Part shown: piece by piece, positions 54,615 through 62,702 of the stretch
How positions within the stretch are numbered: position 1 is the stretch's first letter
How the letters are laid out: each line of letters starts with the position of its first letter
DNA from: Allobosea sp.
GTDB taxonomy: Bacteria > Pseudomonadota > Alphaproteobacteria > Rhizobiales > Kaistiaceae
Direction: 5' to 3'
NCBI GenBank assembly: GCA_017307955.1
Contig: JAFKFV010000015.1
Span: forward strand, 62,001-126,000
DNA length: 64,000 nucleotides
Translations under genes and position numbers: made by a program
Notes under the pieces: model-generated
What the model saw: the letters and a program-made list of their open reading frames with translations, nothing else
What the model was told of the DNA's origin: nothing
Database searches by the model: none

Positions 54615-55619
54615 ATGAGCGACGATCACCTGCGCGATGGCGACGAGAAGGAAGCCCTGCTCGAGAGCATCCTGCGCCGGATCGCCATTCTCGAACTCGA
54701 CCTTGGCGGCCGCGAGGTCGTGACGGAGGCCGCGACCGGCGCCTATGCCGCGACTGCCGTCATCGCAGCCCTCGCGGGCGCGAAGGTCCACGCCTGCTCT
54801 CGCGACACCGCGCGGCACGGGACGGCACGGGACGCCATCGAGGCAACCCGCGAACTGGCGAACTTCGCCGGGGTCGACCATCGGATCACCTTTTCGCTCG
54901 GCGTGCCGGATGCCGCGCTTTGGCGCTGCGATATTCTCACGAATTCAGGCCGCCTTCGCCCGATCACGGCCACGCATGTCCGCCTCCTGCCGAAGACGGC
55001 AGTCATTGCCTTGATGTTCGAGGACTGGGAGTTTCGCGCCGGCGATATCGATATCGAGGCCTGCCGGGATCGGGGCATCAAGGTGGCGGCCGTCAATGAG
55101 AGGCATCCGGCCGTCGCCGTCTTTCCTTTCCTCGGGCCGCTTTGCGTCGTTCAGCTGGCCGATGCCGGCATCAACGTCGAGGGCCGCTCCGTTGCCCTTC
55201 TCTGCGATAATCCGTTTGCGCCCCATCTGGCCGAAGGGTTGAATCGCGCCGGCGCCGAGGTCACGCTCTTTGATCGCCCGGAGAAGTTCGCGCCGGGCGA
55301 CTGGGCGGCGGTCGTGGTCGCTCTGCGCCCGCGCGATGATGACGTTCTGGGGGCCGCCGAACTCAATGTGATCGCCCGCCAGGCGCCCCATGTCCCCTTG
55401 ACCCAATTCTGGGGCGACCTCGATCGTCAGGCGGCGAATGAACTCGGCATCAGGGTCTGGCCGCCGACGCCACCCTCGCGGGGACATATGGGCATCCTGC
55501 TCAGTCGTCTCGGCAGCGAGCCGATCGTCCGTCTGCAGTCTGGTGGGCTCAAGGCAGCCGAGATCGTCTTTTCGGGTCGGGAACCCGAAGCGGGCGGCGT
55601 GGCGTCATTGCTTCGGTGA
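54615..55619 (+). CDS. Unrecognised Rossmann-like protein of EPS locus
   Basis: A protein of 334 residues that I do not recognise with confidence. It has an Ala-rich alpha/beta start (EVVTEAATGAYAATAVIAALAGAKVHACSRDT), a middle with ILTNSGRLRPITATHVRLLPKTAVIALMFEDWEFR, and a second alpha/beta unit (NVEGRSVALLCDNPFAPHLAEGLNRAGAEVTLFDRPE). Two Rossmann-like halves recall the fold of 2-hydroxyacid dehydrogenases or adenosylhomocysteinase, but no intact GxGxxG motif stands out. ATG 54615 follows GGGAGGA; the frame is open slightly upstream. It is the last plus-strand gene of the locus. Polysaccharide-related function is inferred only from its place. Confidence 0.78.
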   Translation: MSDDHLRDGDEKEALLESILRRIAILELDLGGREVVTEAATGAYAATAVIAALAGAKVHACSRDTARHGTARDAIEATRELANFAGVDHRITFSLGVPDAALWRCDILTNSGRLRPITATHVRLLPKTAVIALMFEDWEFRAGDIDIEACRDRGIKVAAVNERHPAVAVFPFLGPLCVVQLADAGINVEGRSVALLCDNPFAPHLAEGLNRAGAEVTLFDRPEKFAPGDWAAVVVALRPRDDDVLGAAELNVIARQAPHVPLTQFWGDLDRQAANELGIRVWPPTPPSRGHMGILLSRLGSEPIVRLQSGGLKAAEIVFSGREPEAGGVASLLR

Positions 55620-55916
55620 GTCGAGGCTCGCGAAGGGAGCCGGGCGCTCGCCATGGAGCGGTGGCACGAGGCCGGTTCCGGGCAGATCTAGCTTGAACGG
55701 ATGCGCCACGGAACGGCCCGTGAAGCACCCGCCTGCACAGGATCGAAAGCCTCCAGATCGGTACTTCCGGACTGGTGCTTGGCCTTCGGACCCGGGCGCT
55801 GCGCGGAGCTGCCTGGCGCCGATGGGCGCGCCGATCGCCAAAGACCGACCTCTTGCGGAGCGAAGTGATGAGACCGGAGACGGACGGGTTGGGGCCGTCG
55901 CCGGCGCTCGCTCTTG
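55620..55916. other. Convergent intergenic stretch, no gene seen
   Basis: About 300 bp between the last EPS gene and the second LuxR-type gene, whose stop codons face each other. The open frames here look random. No strong terminator hairpin was found by eye; only a weak GGCTC-GAGCC pair at 55625-55641. Confidence 0.5.
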
Positions 55917-56693
55917 CTATGCGCGGTCGGTTTCCGGAGGAAACATGTCGTTGGTCAGGAACGCCACTTCCGTCCGATTGCGGGCATTCAGCTTCTTCAT
56001 GATGTTGCGGATGTGAACCTTGACGGTGCATTCGCCCATCTTGAGTTCGTAGGCGATCAGCTTGTTGGGCTGCCCGCGGCGAAGGGCCTTCACGACCTCC
56101 GCCTGCCTGGCGGTGAACATTCCGCGCTCGCTCTCCTTGCGCAGAGCCGCCTGGTCGAGAGACGAGCGGCTCTTCAGCAGGGCGCTCGCCGGGATGAACG
56201 TCCCCCCCGCGCGAACAAGCCGTATCGCTTCGACGGCGACTTCCAGGCCGATACTGCTCGGGATGAACCCACGGGCGCCATGCTCGATCGCGTCCATCAT
56301 CTGGTCCGGACTCTCATTGTCCGACATCACGATGCAGAGCGCTTCCGGATTGATCGCCCTTATAGCGGCGAGATCCTTCTTGATCACCTGCTCGGTCGAC
56401 TTCGCGCCGGACGCGCAAAGCAGGATGATCGCTCGGAGATCGGACGCTCGAGCCTCGGCCCATTGCCTGACACCGGCGAAGGCGCCGATCGTGTCGCGCG
56501 GCTCGATCTCCCGCAGGCACCTCGCGAGACAGTCCCGCGCAAATGCATTCTCGTCGAGTATCGAGATGCTTCCGTGCATCCCGCCAAGCGCCGGAGAACT
56601 GGAATCCTCCAAATCTTCCGACGGCTGCGCCCCCATCCGACCAGGAAGGGATTCGTGGTAGCTTCTGACGCCTGCCTGCCCGCTGATAGGCAT
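55917..56693 (-). CDS. LuxR/NarL-type regulator with degenerate receiver domain (right flank of EPS locus)
   Basis: A regulator of 258 residues. The receiver-like part reads SISILDENAFARDCLARCL, then DLRAIILLCASGAKS where the phospho-acceptor Asp is missing, then LCIVMSDNESPDQMMDAIEHGARGFIPSSIGLEVAVEAIRLVRAGGTFIPA. The C-terminal LuxR domain is intact (FTARQAEVVKALRRGQPNKLIAYELKMGECTVKVHIRNIM). It matches the protein at 30149-30805 along the whole length. The chosen ATG has GGGGAG nine bases upstream; a shorter start at the Met of MHGSISILDE (56579) aligns best with the paralogue and is possible. It lies opposite to the EPS operon direction and likely regulates it. Confidence 0.87.
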   Translation of the reverse strand: MPISGQAGVRSYHESLPGRMGAQPSEDLEDSSSPALGGMHGSISILDENAFARDCLARCLREIEPRDTIGAFAGVRQWAEARASDLRAIILLCASGAKSTEQVIKKDLAAIRAINPEALCIVMSDNESPDQMMDAIEHGARGFIPSSIGLEVAVEAIRLVRAGGTFIPASALLKSRSSLDQAALRKESERGMFTARQAEVVKALRRGQPNKLIAYELKMGECTVKVHIRNIMKKLNARNRTEVAFLTNDMFPPETDRA

Positions 56694-57099
56694 TTCGTAT
56701 ATCTCCCCTGCTACACCGACCTGCCGTTGCCCCCTCGAAATGTTGTGCGGTAGAAAATGCCAGGGATCCGCAGATCCTGAATGCATTCTCGATCTAATAC
56801 TTACAACTTATGCGAACTGTCGCGAACTATCAACCCGCCCGGCGCGACGAGTGATTGGAACTTTAGGATTAGGCTTACCTATCGTCCGAATGGGGGATGG
56901 AAGATCGCCGGAGGGAGCGTCCCAAGATTCCACGGAACCTACACTCATCCAGAATCAAGCTCTCCGGGAAAACGATACATGTTGCGATGCACATCTTATG
57001 TTGCCATGCAACATTTCCTGAAAGCACGCAATAATACATGAAATTGACGTATCGATAACAACTTCTTGACCTATTAATACTCAAACTGGCTCAGCCGAG
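56694..57099. promoter_or_regulatory. AT-rich region upstream of right-flank LuxR gene
   Basis: About 400 bp with no supported gene, much richer in A+T than its surroundings, ending at the LacI-type gene's stop. It should hold the LuxR gene promoter. It contains two neighbouring inverted repeats (56980-56995 and 56999-57015), listed separately. Short open frames here look random. Confidence 0.55.
56980..57015. repeat. Pair of adjacent inverted repeats (ATGTTGC-GCAACAT type)
   Basis: ATGTTGCCATGCAACAT (56999-57015) is a perfect 7-3-7 inverted repeat. ATGTTGCGATGCACAT (56980-56995) is a shorter, imperfect copy; the starts lie 19 bp apart. Such paired palindromes look like a double operator, for the LuxR-type gene or for an unknown factor. 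Binding is not shown. Confidence 0.5.
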
Positions 57100-58110
57100 T
57101 CACCCCGTCAGTGGGCGCGTCGAGTCCCTCACTTTCAGCGCGGGCTGAGCCACGAGAACCGTGCCGGGGCCGGTCATGGTCCCGGCGAGACGGCCGAACA
57201 GCCGCGACGCCGCCAGCTCCGTCATCTCGACGATCGGCTGCGCCATCACCGTCATCTTGGGCGAGAAGGCCGTCGCCCATACGACGTCGTCGATCGAGGC
57301 GACCGACATGTCCTCCGGGCAGCGGAAACCCTGGTCGGCCAGCGCCTTCATCACGCCGATCATCGTGTGGTTGCTGGTCGACACGATGGCGGTCGGTCGG
57401 GGCCGCCGCGCGAGCAGGCTCGCCGTGGCGCGATAGTCGGGCTCCGGCTGATACGCCCCGCGGGCCACCAGATCCTCGATATAATCGATCGCGTGCTCTT
57501 CGAGCGCCTGCCGGTATCCGGCGAGGCGCTCCTCTGCGATCGACATCGAGGTCGGACCGGCGACGATCCCGATCCGCCGGTGCCCCGCCCGGACCAGATA
57601 ATCGACGATGCCATAACTCGCGGCGCGGTTGTCGAGCACGACGGCATCGGCGTCGAAACCCTCCAGCGTGCGGTCGATGAGCACCACCGGCATGGTGGCC
57701 GCCCGCTTCAGCTCCGCGACATAGGCCTCGCCCGATCCGCTCGGCACGAGGATGACCCCGTCGACACGCTGCCGCCGCATGAGATGCAGATCGCGAAGCT
57801 CCTTTGCCGGGCTGTCGGTGGTGTTGCAGAGGAGGAGCGCATAGCCGCTCGCGTCGCAGGCGATCTCGATCGCGCTGGCGACGGCCGAGAAATGCGGATT
57901 GGTGATGTCCGGAACGATGAGCCCGATCGTACGGGAGCGCCCCGTCTTCAGGCTGCGCGCCACCGCGTCCGGCACATAGCCGAGCTCCTCGACCGCCTTC
58001 AGCACCTTGGCCTTCAGCGCCGGGCTGACCGGCGCGGTGTTGTTGAGCACGGTGGATACGGAACCGATCGACACGCCAGCATGGCGGGCGACGTCGCGCA
58101 GGGTCGTCAA
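57100..58110 (-). CDS. LacI-family transcriptional regulator
   Basis: A repressor of 336 residues. The N-terminal LacI helix-turn-helix reads TTLRDVARHAGVSIGSVSTVLNNTAPVSPALKAKVLKAVEELGYVPDAVARSLKTGRS, followed by the sugar-binding domain (IGLIVPDITNPHFSAVASAIE, VDGVILVPSGSGE, RIGIVAGP, MSVASIDDVVWA). The start was set at TTG 58110, because AAGGAG stands nine bases before it and LacI proteins begin right at this helix; an ATG at 58185 would add 25 unconserved residues. It is divergent from the sugar importer operon, and two matching palindromes lie between them, so it very likely represses that operon and perhaps itself. Confidence 0.93.
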   Translation of the reverse strand: MTTLRDVARHAGVSIGSVSTVLNNTAPVSPALKAKVLKAVEELGYVPDAVARSLKTGRSRTIGLIVPDITNPHFSAVASAIEIACDASGYALLLCNTTDSPAKELRDLHLMRRQRVDGVILVPSGSGEAYVAELKRAATMPVVLIDRTLEGFDADAVVLDNRAASYGIVDYLVRAGHRRIGIVAGPTSMSIAEERLAGYRQALEEHAIDYIEDLVARGAYQPEPDYRATASLLARRPRPTAIVSTSNHTMIGVMKALADQGFRCPEDMSVASIDDVVWATAFSPKMTVMAQPIVEMTELAASRLFGRLAGTMTGPGTVLVAQPALKVRDSTRPLTG

Positions 58111-58156
58111 TTGACGGTCACTCCTTGTCAGCTTCGGGCGGTCATGATAGACATCA

Positions 58157-58170
58157 CTGAAACGTTTCGG
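58157..58170. promoter_or_regulatory. Putative LacI-type operator 1
   Basis: CTGAAACGTTTCGG contains the perfect palindrome GAAACGTTTC with the central CG typical of LacI-family operators. It lies 47 bp upstream of the LacI gene start. It matches the second site at 12 of 14 positions; the first bases of the two sites are exactly 100 bp apart. Confidence 0.75.
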
Positions 58171-58256
58171 AAGGGCTCGCCCCATCCTAATGCCATGAAA
58201 AGTCGTATGATTGCCAAGCGACCGGAAATAGGAAAGCCCTTCTGACCTAGTTTCGC

Positions 58257-58270
58257 CTGAAATGTTTCAG
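58257..58270. promoter_or_regulatory. Putative LacI-type operator 2
   Basis: CTGAAATGTTTCAG is a perfect inverted repeat of 6-bp arms around TG. It lies about 50 bp upstream of the importer's binding-protein start. Together with the site at 58157 it could allow looping or control of both divergent genes. Confidence 0.75.
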
Positions 58271-58320
58271 CCTTGGCACGACCGGCACAAGAACCGGCGG
58301 CCCCATGGAGGAATGACGCC

Positions 58321-59697
58321 TTGTCCAACGACGCTATGCCTCGCATCACCGGCTCCGCCAATGCCGGATCCAGCCGGTTCCTGCTGCCGACCCGCCGCTC
58401 GGTGCTCGCCGGCGGCGCTGCGCTCATCGGCGGTGCCGCGCTCTCGGCTCCTTATGTCTCGCGCGCCTATGCCGCCGAGACGCTGAAGTTCTGGCAGTTC
58501 TATGCCCCGGGCGGCACCGTCGGATCACAGGTCACGTGGTTCGAGCAGATGGTGAAGTCCTGGAACGATCAGAACGAGGTCAAGGTCGAGCTCGTCTATG
58601 TGCCCAACAACGAGTACATGAACGGCTCGAAGCTGCAGACGGCGTTCGCGTCCGGCGGCGGGCCCGACCTCTTCATCATCTCGCCCGGCGATTTCCTCCG
58701 CTATTACAATGGCGGCGTGCTCGCCGACCTGACGCCCTATATCGACGAGGCGGCGCAGAAGGACTTCCCCGAAAGCGTCATCGCCAACCGCAAGGTCGAC
58801 GGCAAGATCTATGGCATTCCCATGGAAGTCGAGCCGATGGCGATGTATTACAGCATCAAGGCCTTCGAGGATGCCGGCCTCAACGAGAACGACGTCCCCA
58901 AGACCTGGGACCAGCTGCTTGAAGTCGCGAAGAAGCTGACGACGAGCGATCGCTTCGGCGTCCTGTTCGAGACCCAGCCCGGCTATTACCAGAACTTCAC
59001 CTGGTATCCCTTCATGTGGCAGGGCGGCGGAGACTTCCAGACCGCTGAGGGCAAGAGCGCGTTCAATTCGCCTGGCACAGTGCAGGCGCTGAAGCTCTGG
59101 CAGGACGCGGTCAATTCCGGCGCCGCGCCGCGCAAGCCGCTCGGCGGCGGCGGCTGGGACGTCGTGCCCAATCTCGGCTCCGGCTATTGCGCGATGCAGA
59201 ATGTCGGCATCTGGGCGATCGCCGCGCTGCGCGAGGGCGCGCCCGACTTCAAATACGGCATCTTCAAGCTGCCCCAGCCGGCCGGCGGCAAGTATGTGAC
59301 GGTCGGCGGCGGCTGGGCCTTCGTCGCCAATGCCCGCGGCAAGCAGGTGGAAGCGGCCTCGAAGTTCTGCGCCTGGGCGCTCGGTTCGATGGCGCCGGAT
59401 TCGATCCAGCGCGTCGTCGACTGGTGCACGGTCGCCAAGAGCGACATGCCGCCGCGCCAGTCGGCGCTGGAGAAGGGCGCTGCCGCCTTCAACGAGGGCA
59501 TGATGAAGGTGTTCAGCCAGGAGATCTATCCCGGCACCCGCGCCGAGCCCCGCGTGCCGCCGCAGGTCTACAAGATCATCTCCGACGCGATCCAGGCGAC
59601 GCAGCTCAACGGCCAGGACCCGGCCAAAGTGGCCGAGCAGGCCTCCGCGCAGCTCGACGGCTTCCTCGCGGGCTATTCCGGCGCCCCGATCCTCTGA
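58321..59697 (+). CDS. Sugar ABC transporter solute-binding protein (family 1, MalE type)
   Basis: An exported binding protein of 458 residues. The N-terminus has a twin-arginine-like signal (PTRRSVLAGGAALIGGAAL, cleavage near AYAAE), unusual but known for this family. The mature part reads LKFWQFYAPGGTVGSQVTWFEQMVKSWNDQN, FASGGGPDLFIISPGDFLRYYNGG and GIPMEVEPMAMYYS, typical of family 1 sugar binders. TTG 58321 was chosen since GGAGG stands nine bases upstream; ATG 58336 is an alternative. It is followed by two permeases, but no ATPase gene is found in the window, so a shared MsmX/UgpC-like ATPase elsewhere may serve. Confidence 0.92.
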   Translation: MSNDAMPRITGSANAGSSRFLLPTRRSVLAGGAALIGGAALSAPYVSRAYAAETLKFWQFYAPGGTVGSQVTWFEQMVKSWNDQNEVKVELVYVPNNEYMNGSKLQTAFASGGGPDLFIISPGDFLRYYNGGVLADLTPYIDEAAQKDFPESVIANRKVDGKIYGIPMEVEPMAMYYSIKAFEDAGLNENDVPKTWDQLLEVAKKLTTSDRFGVLFETQPGYYQNFTWYPFMWQGGGDFQTAEGKSAFNSPGTVQALKLWQDAVNSGAAPRKPLGGGGWDVVPNLGSGYCAMQNVGIWAIAALREGAPDFKYGIFKLPQPAGGKYVTVGGGWAFVANARGKQVEAASKFCAWALGSMAPDSIQRVVDWCTVAKSDMPPRQSALEKGAAAFNEGMMKVFSQEIYPGTRAEPRVPPQVYKIISDAIQATQLNGQDPAKVAEQASAQLDGFLAGYSGAPIL

Positions 59698-59714
59698 TCG
59701 GGTCAGCGTCCGCA

Positions 59715-60665
59715 ATGTCCGAGGCGATGTCACGTCCATCATCCACCCCGGCGGCCCGCAAGGCCGCCGGTTTCCGCTTCTCCGCCCGGCACCGCGAATG
59801 GATAGCCGGCTATCTGTTCGTCGCGCCCGACGCGATCGGGCTCTTCGTCTTCGCCGGCCTGCCGATGCTGCTTGCGCTCGGCCTCGGCTTCTTCACGCTC
59901 GACGGGTTTGGCGGCTTCCAGTTCTCGGGCCTCGCCAATTATCGGCGCATGTTCGTCGACCCGCTCTTCCTGCAGAGCCTCAAGGTCACGCTCGCCTATG
60001 TCCTGATGCTGGTGCCGAGCCTCTATGTCGTCGGGCTGGCGCTGGCGCTCATGGTGCAGAAGGGATCGGTGCTCAACGCCGTCATCCGCTCGATGTTCTT
60101 CCTGCCGCAGATGGTGAGCCTCGTCGTCGTGGCGCTCGTCTGGCAGGTGCTGCTCGTCGACAAGATCGGCTTAGTGCCGAAGATGACCGGCTTCCTCGGC
60201 CTCGGCGGCCTTTCCTGGCTCGGTGATCCAGACCTCGCGCTGGTCTCGGTGGTGGTGGTCAGCGTCTGGTTCCTGATGGGCTTCTACATGCTCATCTTCC
60301 TCGGCGGCCTGCAGGACATCCCCAGGGAATATTACGAGGCGGCGCGCATGGACGGCGCCGGCTATTTCGCGCAGCTCCGCCACATCACGCTGCCGCTGCT
60401 CAGGCCCACGAGCTTCTTCGTCCTGCTTGTCTCGACCGTCGCCGCAGTCGCCGGCGGCCAGGCCTTCGACCTCATCTATGTGATGACCAAGGGCGGCCCG
60501 GCCAATTCGACCTCGCTCGCCATCTATTACATCTACCAGCAGGCCTTCCAGTACAACGAATACGGCTACGCCGCTGCAATGGCTTCTTTCCTGGTACTTC
60601 TCCTGATGGCGATGACGCTGCTTCTGTTCGTGCTGACGCGCGGAGGACGGTTCAACTATGACTGA
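59715..60665 (+). CDS. Sugar ABC transporter permease (MalF type)
   Basis: A membrane permease of 316 residues with six or so helices. Landmarks: N-terminal WIAGYLFVAPDAIGLFVFAGLPMLLALGLGFF, SMFFLPQMVSLVVVALVWQVLL and the EAA coupling loop YYEAARMDGAGYFAQLRHITLPLLRP. It pairs with the MalG-type permease encoded eight bases into its own 3' end. The start ATG lies 17 bp after the binding-protein stop; the longer open frame upstream is a shadow. Confidence 0.94.
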   Translation: MSEAMSRPSSTPAARKAAGFRFSARHREWIAGYLFVAPDAIGLFVFAGLPMLLALGLGFFTLDGFGGFQFSGLANYRRMFVDPLFLQSLKVTLAYVLMLVPSLYVVGLALALMVQKGSVLNAVIRSMFFLPQMVSLVVVALVWQVLLVDKIGLVPKMTGFLGLGGLSWLGDPDLALVSVVVVSVWFLMGFYMLIFLGGLQDIPREYYEAARMDGAGYFAQLRHITLPLLRPTSFFVLLVSTVAAVAGGQAFDLIYVMTKGGPANSTSLAIYYIYQQAFQYNEYGYAAAMASFLVLLLMAMTLLLFVLTRGGRFNYD

Positions 60666-61515
60666 CGCCGCCCTCCCCCGCGCGACCGCCGGCGAGCCGC
60701 CATCGCTCTACCGCGCCGTTCCGGCCGTGCTCGCGCTGGCGAAGCTCGTGCTCGCGCTGGCGACTGTCGCGCCGCTGCTCTTCATGCTGTCGGTGACCTT
60801 CAAGAACCAGAATGAGATCTTCACGATGAATCTCATTCCGGAGAAGCCGACGCTCGACAATCTCACCTATGTGTTCACGCAGGTGAACTTCCTGCGCTAT
60901 CTCTGGAACACCTTCTTCGTCGCCGCCACGGTGACGATCGTCGCGCTGTTCTTTCATTCCATGGCCGGCTATGCGCTGGCGCGTCTGCGTTTTCCCGGTC
61001 GCGACGCGATCTTCCTTGCGATGTTCTCGACATTCCTGGTTTCGCTGCCGGTCATCATCGTGCCGCTCTTCATCCTCGTGAAGGCGCTGGGGCTGCTCAA
61101 TTCCTATGCCGGGCTGATCATCCCCTCGATCTTCAACGCCTTCGGCATCTTCCTGCTGCGCCAGTTCTATCTGAACGTCCCGCGCGAAATCGAGGAGGCG
61201 GCGGTGATCGACGGCGCCGGCTACTGGCGCATCTACTGGTCGATCATCCTGCCGCTGTCGCGCCCGATGCTGGCGGCGCTGGCGATCCTCTTCTTCCTCG
61301 CCAACTGGAACGCCTTTCTCTGGCCGCTCACCATCACCAGCGACGAGAACCTTCGGGTCGTGCAGGTCGCGGTGGCGAGCTTCCAGGGACAGTACACGGC
61401 GTCCTGGAACTACATCATGGCCGCATCGACGGTCGTGGCGCTGCCCACCGTGATCGTCTTCATCATCTTCCAGCGCCAGATCATGGAATCCATCAAGACG
61501 AGCGGCCTCAAATAG
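60658..61515 (+). CDS. Sugar ABC transporter permease (MalG type)
   Basis: A membrane permease of 285 residues. It has the N-terminal helix LVLALATVAPLLFMLSVTFK, the LRYLWNTFFVAATVTIVALFF segment and the coupling loop IEEAAVIDGAGYWRIYWSIILPLSRP, typical of MalG-type proteins. The overlap of eight bases with MalF shows that the two are translated together. The next gene is a GH172 glycosidase, so the imported sugar is probably an oligosaccharide cut by that enzyme. Confidence 0.94.
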   Translation: MTDAALPRATAGEPPSLYRAVPAVLALAKLVLALATVAPLLFMLSVTFKNQNEIFTMNLIPEKPTLDNLTYVFTQVNFLRYLWNTFFVAATVTIVALFFHSMAGYALARLRFPGRDAIFLAMFSTFLVSLPVIIVPLFILVKALGLLNSYAGLIIPSIFNAFGIFLLRQFYLNVPREIEEAAVIDGAGYWRIYWSIILPLSRPMLAALAILFFLANWNAFLWPLTITSDENLRVVQVAVASFQGQYTASWNYIMAASTVVALPTVIVFIIFQRQIMESIKTSGLK

Positions 61516-61558
61516 GCGCCGCTCGCGCTGTCGTCACTTCACTTCGGGAGGTATCTTC

Positions 61559-62686
61559 ATGGCTGAATTCTCCGGCCTCGGCATGCATATGGGCAACCTG
61601 GCGCGGCTGTCGCGCGCCGTAACCCGCTCCATCAGCCCCGAGAATTTCGACGGCGCCAAAGGCAAGGGCGGGATGGCGACCGAAGGCACCGGCGCCTCCT
61701 GCGCGCGCGGCCTCGGCGCCGACGGCTCGGGCCGCGGCTGGAAGGTCTCGCCCTCGATCCGCATGGAAGCGGGCGAGCTTCGGACCATTGCCGAGATCGA
61801 GGGATCGGGCGCCATCCAGCAGATCTGGCTCACCCCGGCCAACGTGCGCTGGCGCGACCTGATCCTGCGCATCTACTGGGACGGCCAGGAGAATCCGTCC
61901 GTCGAGGCGCCGCTCGGCGACTTCTTCTGCTCGGGCTGGAACCAGTATGCGCAGGTGTCCTCGCTGGCCGTCTGCGTCAATCCCGGCCGCGCCTTCAACT
62001 GCTACTGGGAGATGCCCTTCCGTCGCCATTGCCGGATCACGCTGGAAAACCGCGATCCCGACGATCACGCCATCGTCTACTACCAGATCAACTACACGCT
62101 GACCGAGGTGCCGGACGACGTCGCCTATTTCCACGCCCAGTTCCGCCGTACCAATCCGCTGCCCTTCGGCACGGACTACACGATCCTCGAAGGCGTGAAG
62201 GGCCGCGGCCAGTATGTCGGCACCTATATGGCCTGGGGCGTGAACAATGCCGGCTGGTGGGGCGAGGGCGAGATCAAGTTCTTCATGGACGGCGACCGCG
62301 ACTACCCGACGATCTGCGGCACCGGCACCGAGGACTATTTCTGCGGCGCCTATAATTTCGACGGCGGCGTCATCGACCCCACCATGACAAGCGCCTATCG
62401 CGAGTTCACCACCGCCTATGCCGGCTTGCCGCAGGTGCTGCGCCCCGACGGGACCTATCGCTCGCAACAGCGCTTCGGCATGTATCGCTGGCACGTCATG
62501 GACCCGATCCGCTTCAACGAGGATCTCCGCGTCACCATCCAGGCGCTCGGCTGGCGCACCGAGAAGAAGGATCGCCGCTACCTGCCGCTGCAGGACGACA
62601 TCGCGTCGGTCGCCTTCTGGTACCAGACGCTGCCGCATGCGCCCTTCCCGGCGCTGCCGGATCGCGACTATCTCGAGGTGATCTGA
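61559..62686 (+). CDS. GH172 family glycosidase (DUF2961)
   Basis: A protein of 375 residues of the DUF2961/GH172 family, which includes a difructose dianhydride I-forming alpha-fructofuranosidase and D-arabinofuranosidases. Family landmarks are the IQQIWLTPANVRWRDLILRIYWDGQENPSVEAPLGDFFCSG block, WWGEGEIKFFMDGD (E236, E238) and CGTGTEDYFCGAYNF (E258), where acidic residues of the active site are expected. No signal peptide is seen, so it acts inside the cell on an imported sugar. The ATG follows GGGAGG eight bases upstream. It is the last gene of the LacI-controlled operon and converges with the SorC regulator. The substrate is likely a furanose-containing oligosaccharide, by family. Confidence 0.9.
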   Translation: MAEFSGLGMHMGNLARLSRAVTRSISPENFDGAKGKGGMATEGTGASCARGLGADGSGRGWKVSPSIRMEAGELRTIAEIEGSGAIQQIWLTPANVRWRDLILRIYWDGQENPSVEAPLGDFFCSGWNQYAQVSSLAVCVNPGRAFNCYWEMPFRRHCRITLENRDPDDHAIVYYQINYTLTEVPDDVAYFHAQFRRTNPLPFGTDYTILEGVKGRGQYVGTYMAWGVNNAGWWGEGEIKFFMDGDRDYPTICGTGTEDYFCGAYNFDGGVIDPTMTSAYREFTTAYAGLPQVLRPDGTYRSQQRFGMYRWHVMDPIRFNEDLRVTIQALGWRTEKKDRRYLPLQDDIASVAFWYQTLPHAPFPALPDRDYLEVI

Positions 62687-62702
62687 GCGGGCGTCGCCGC
62701 GT

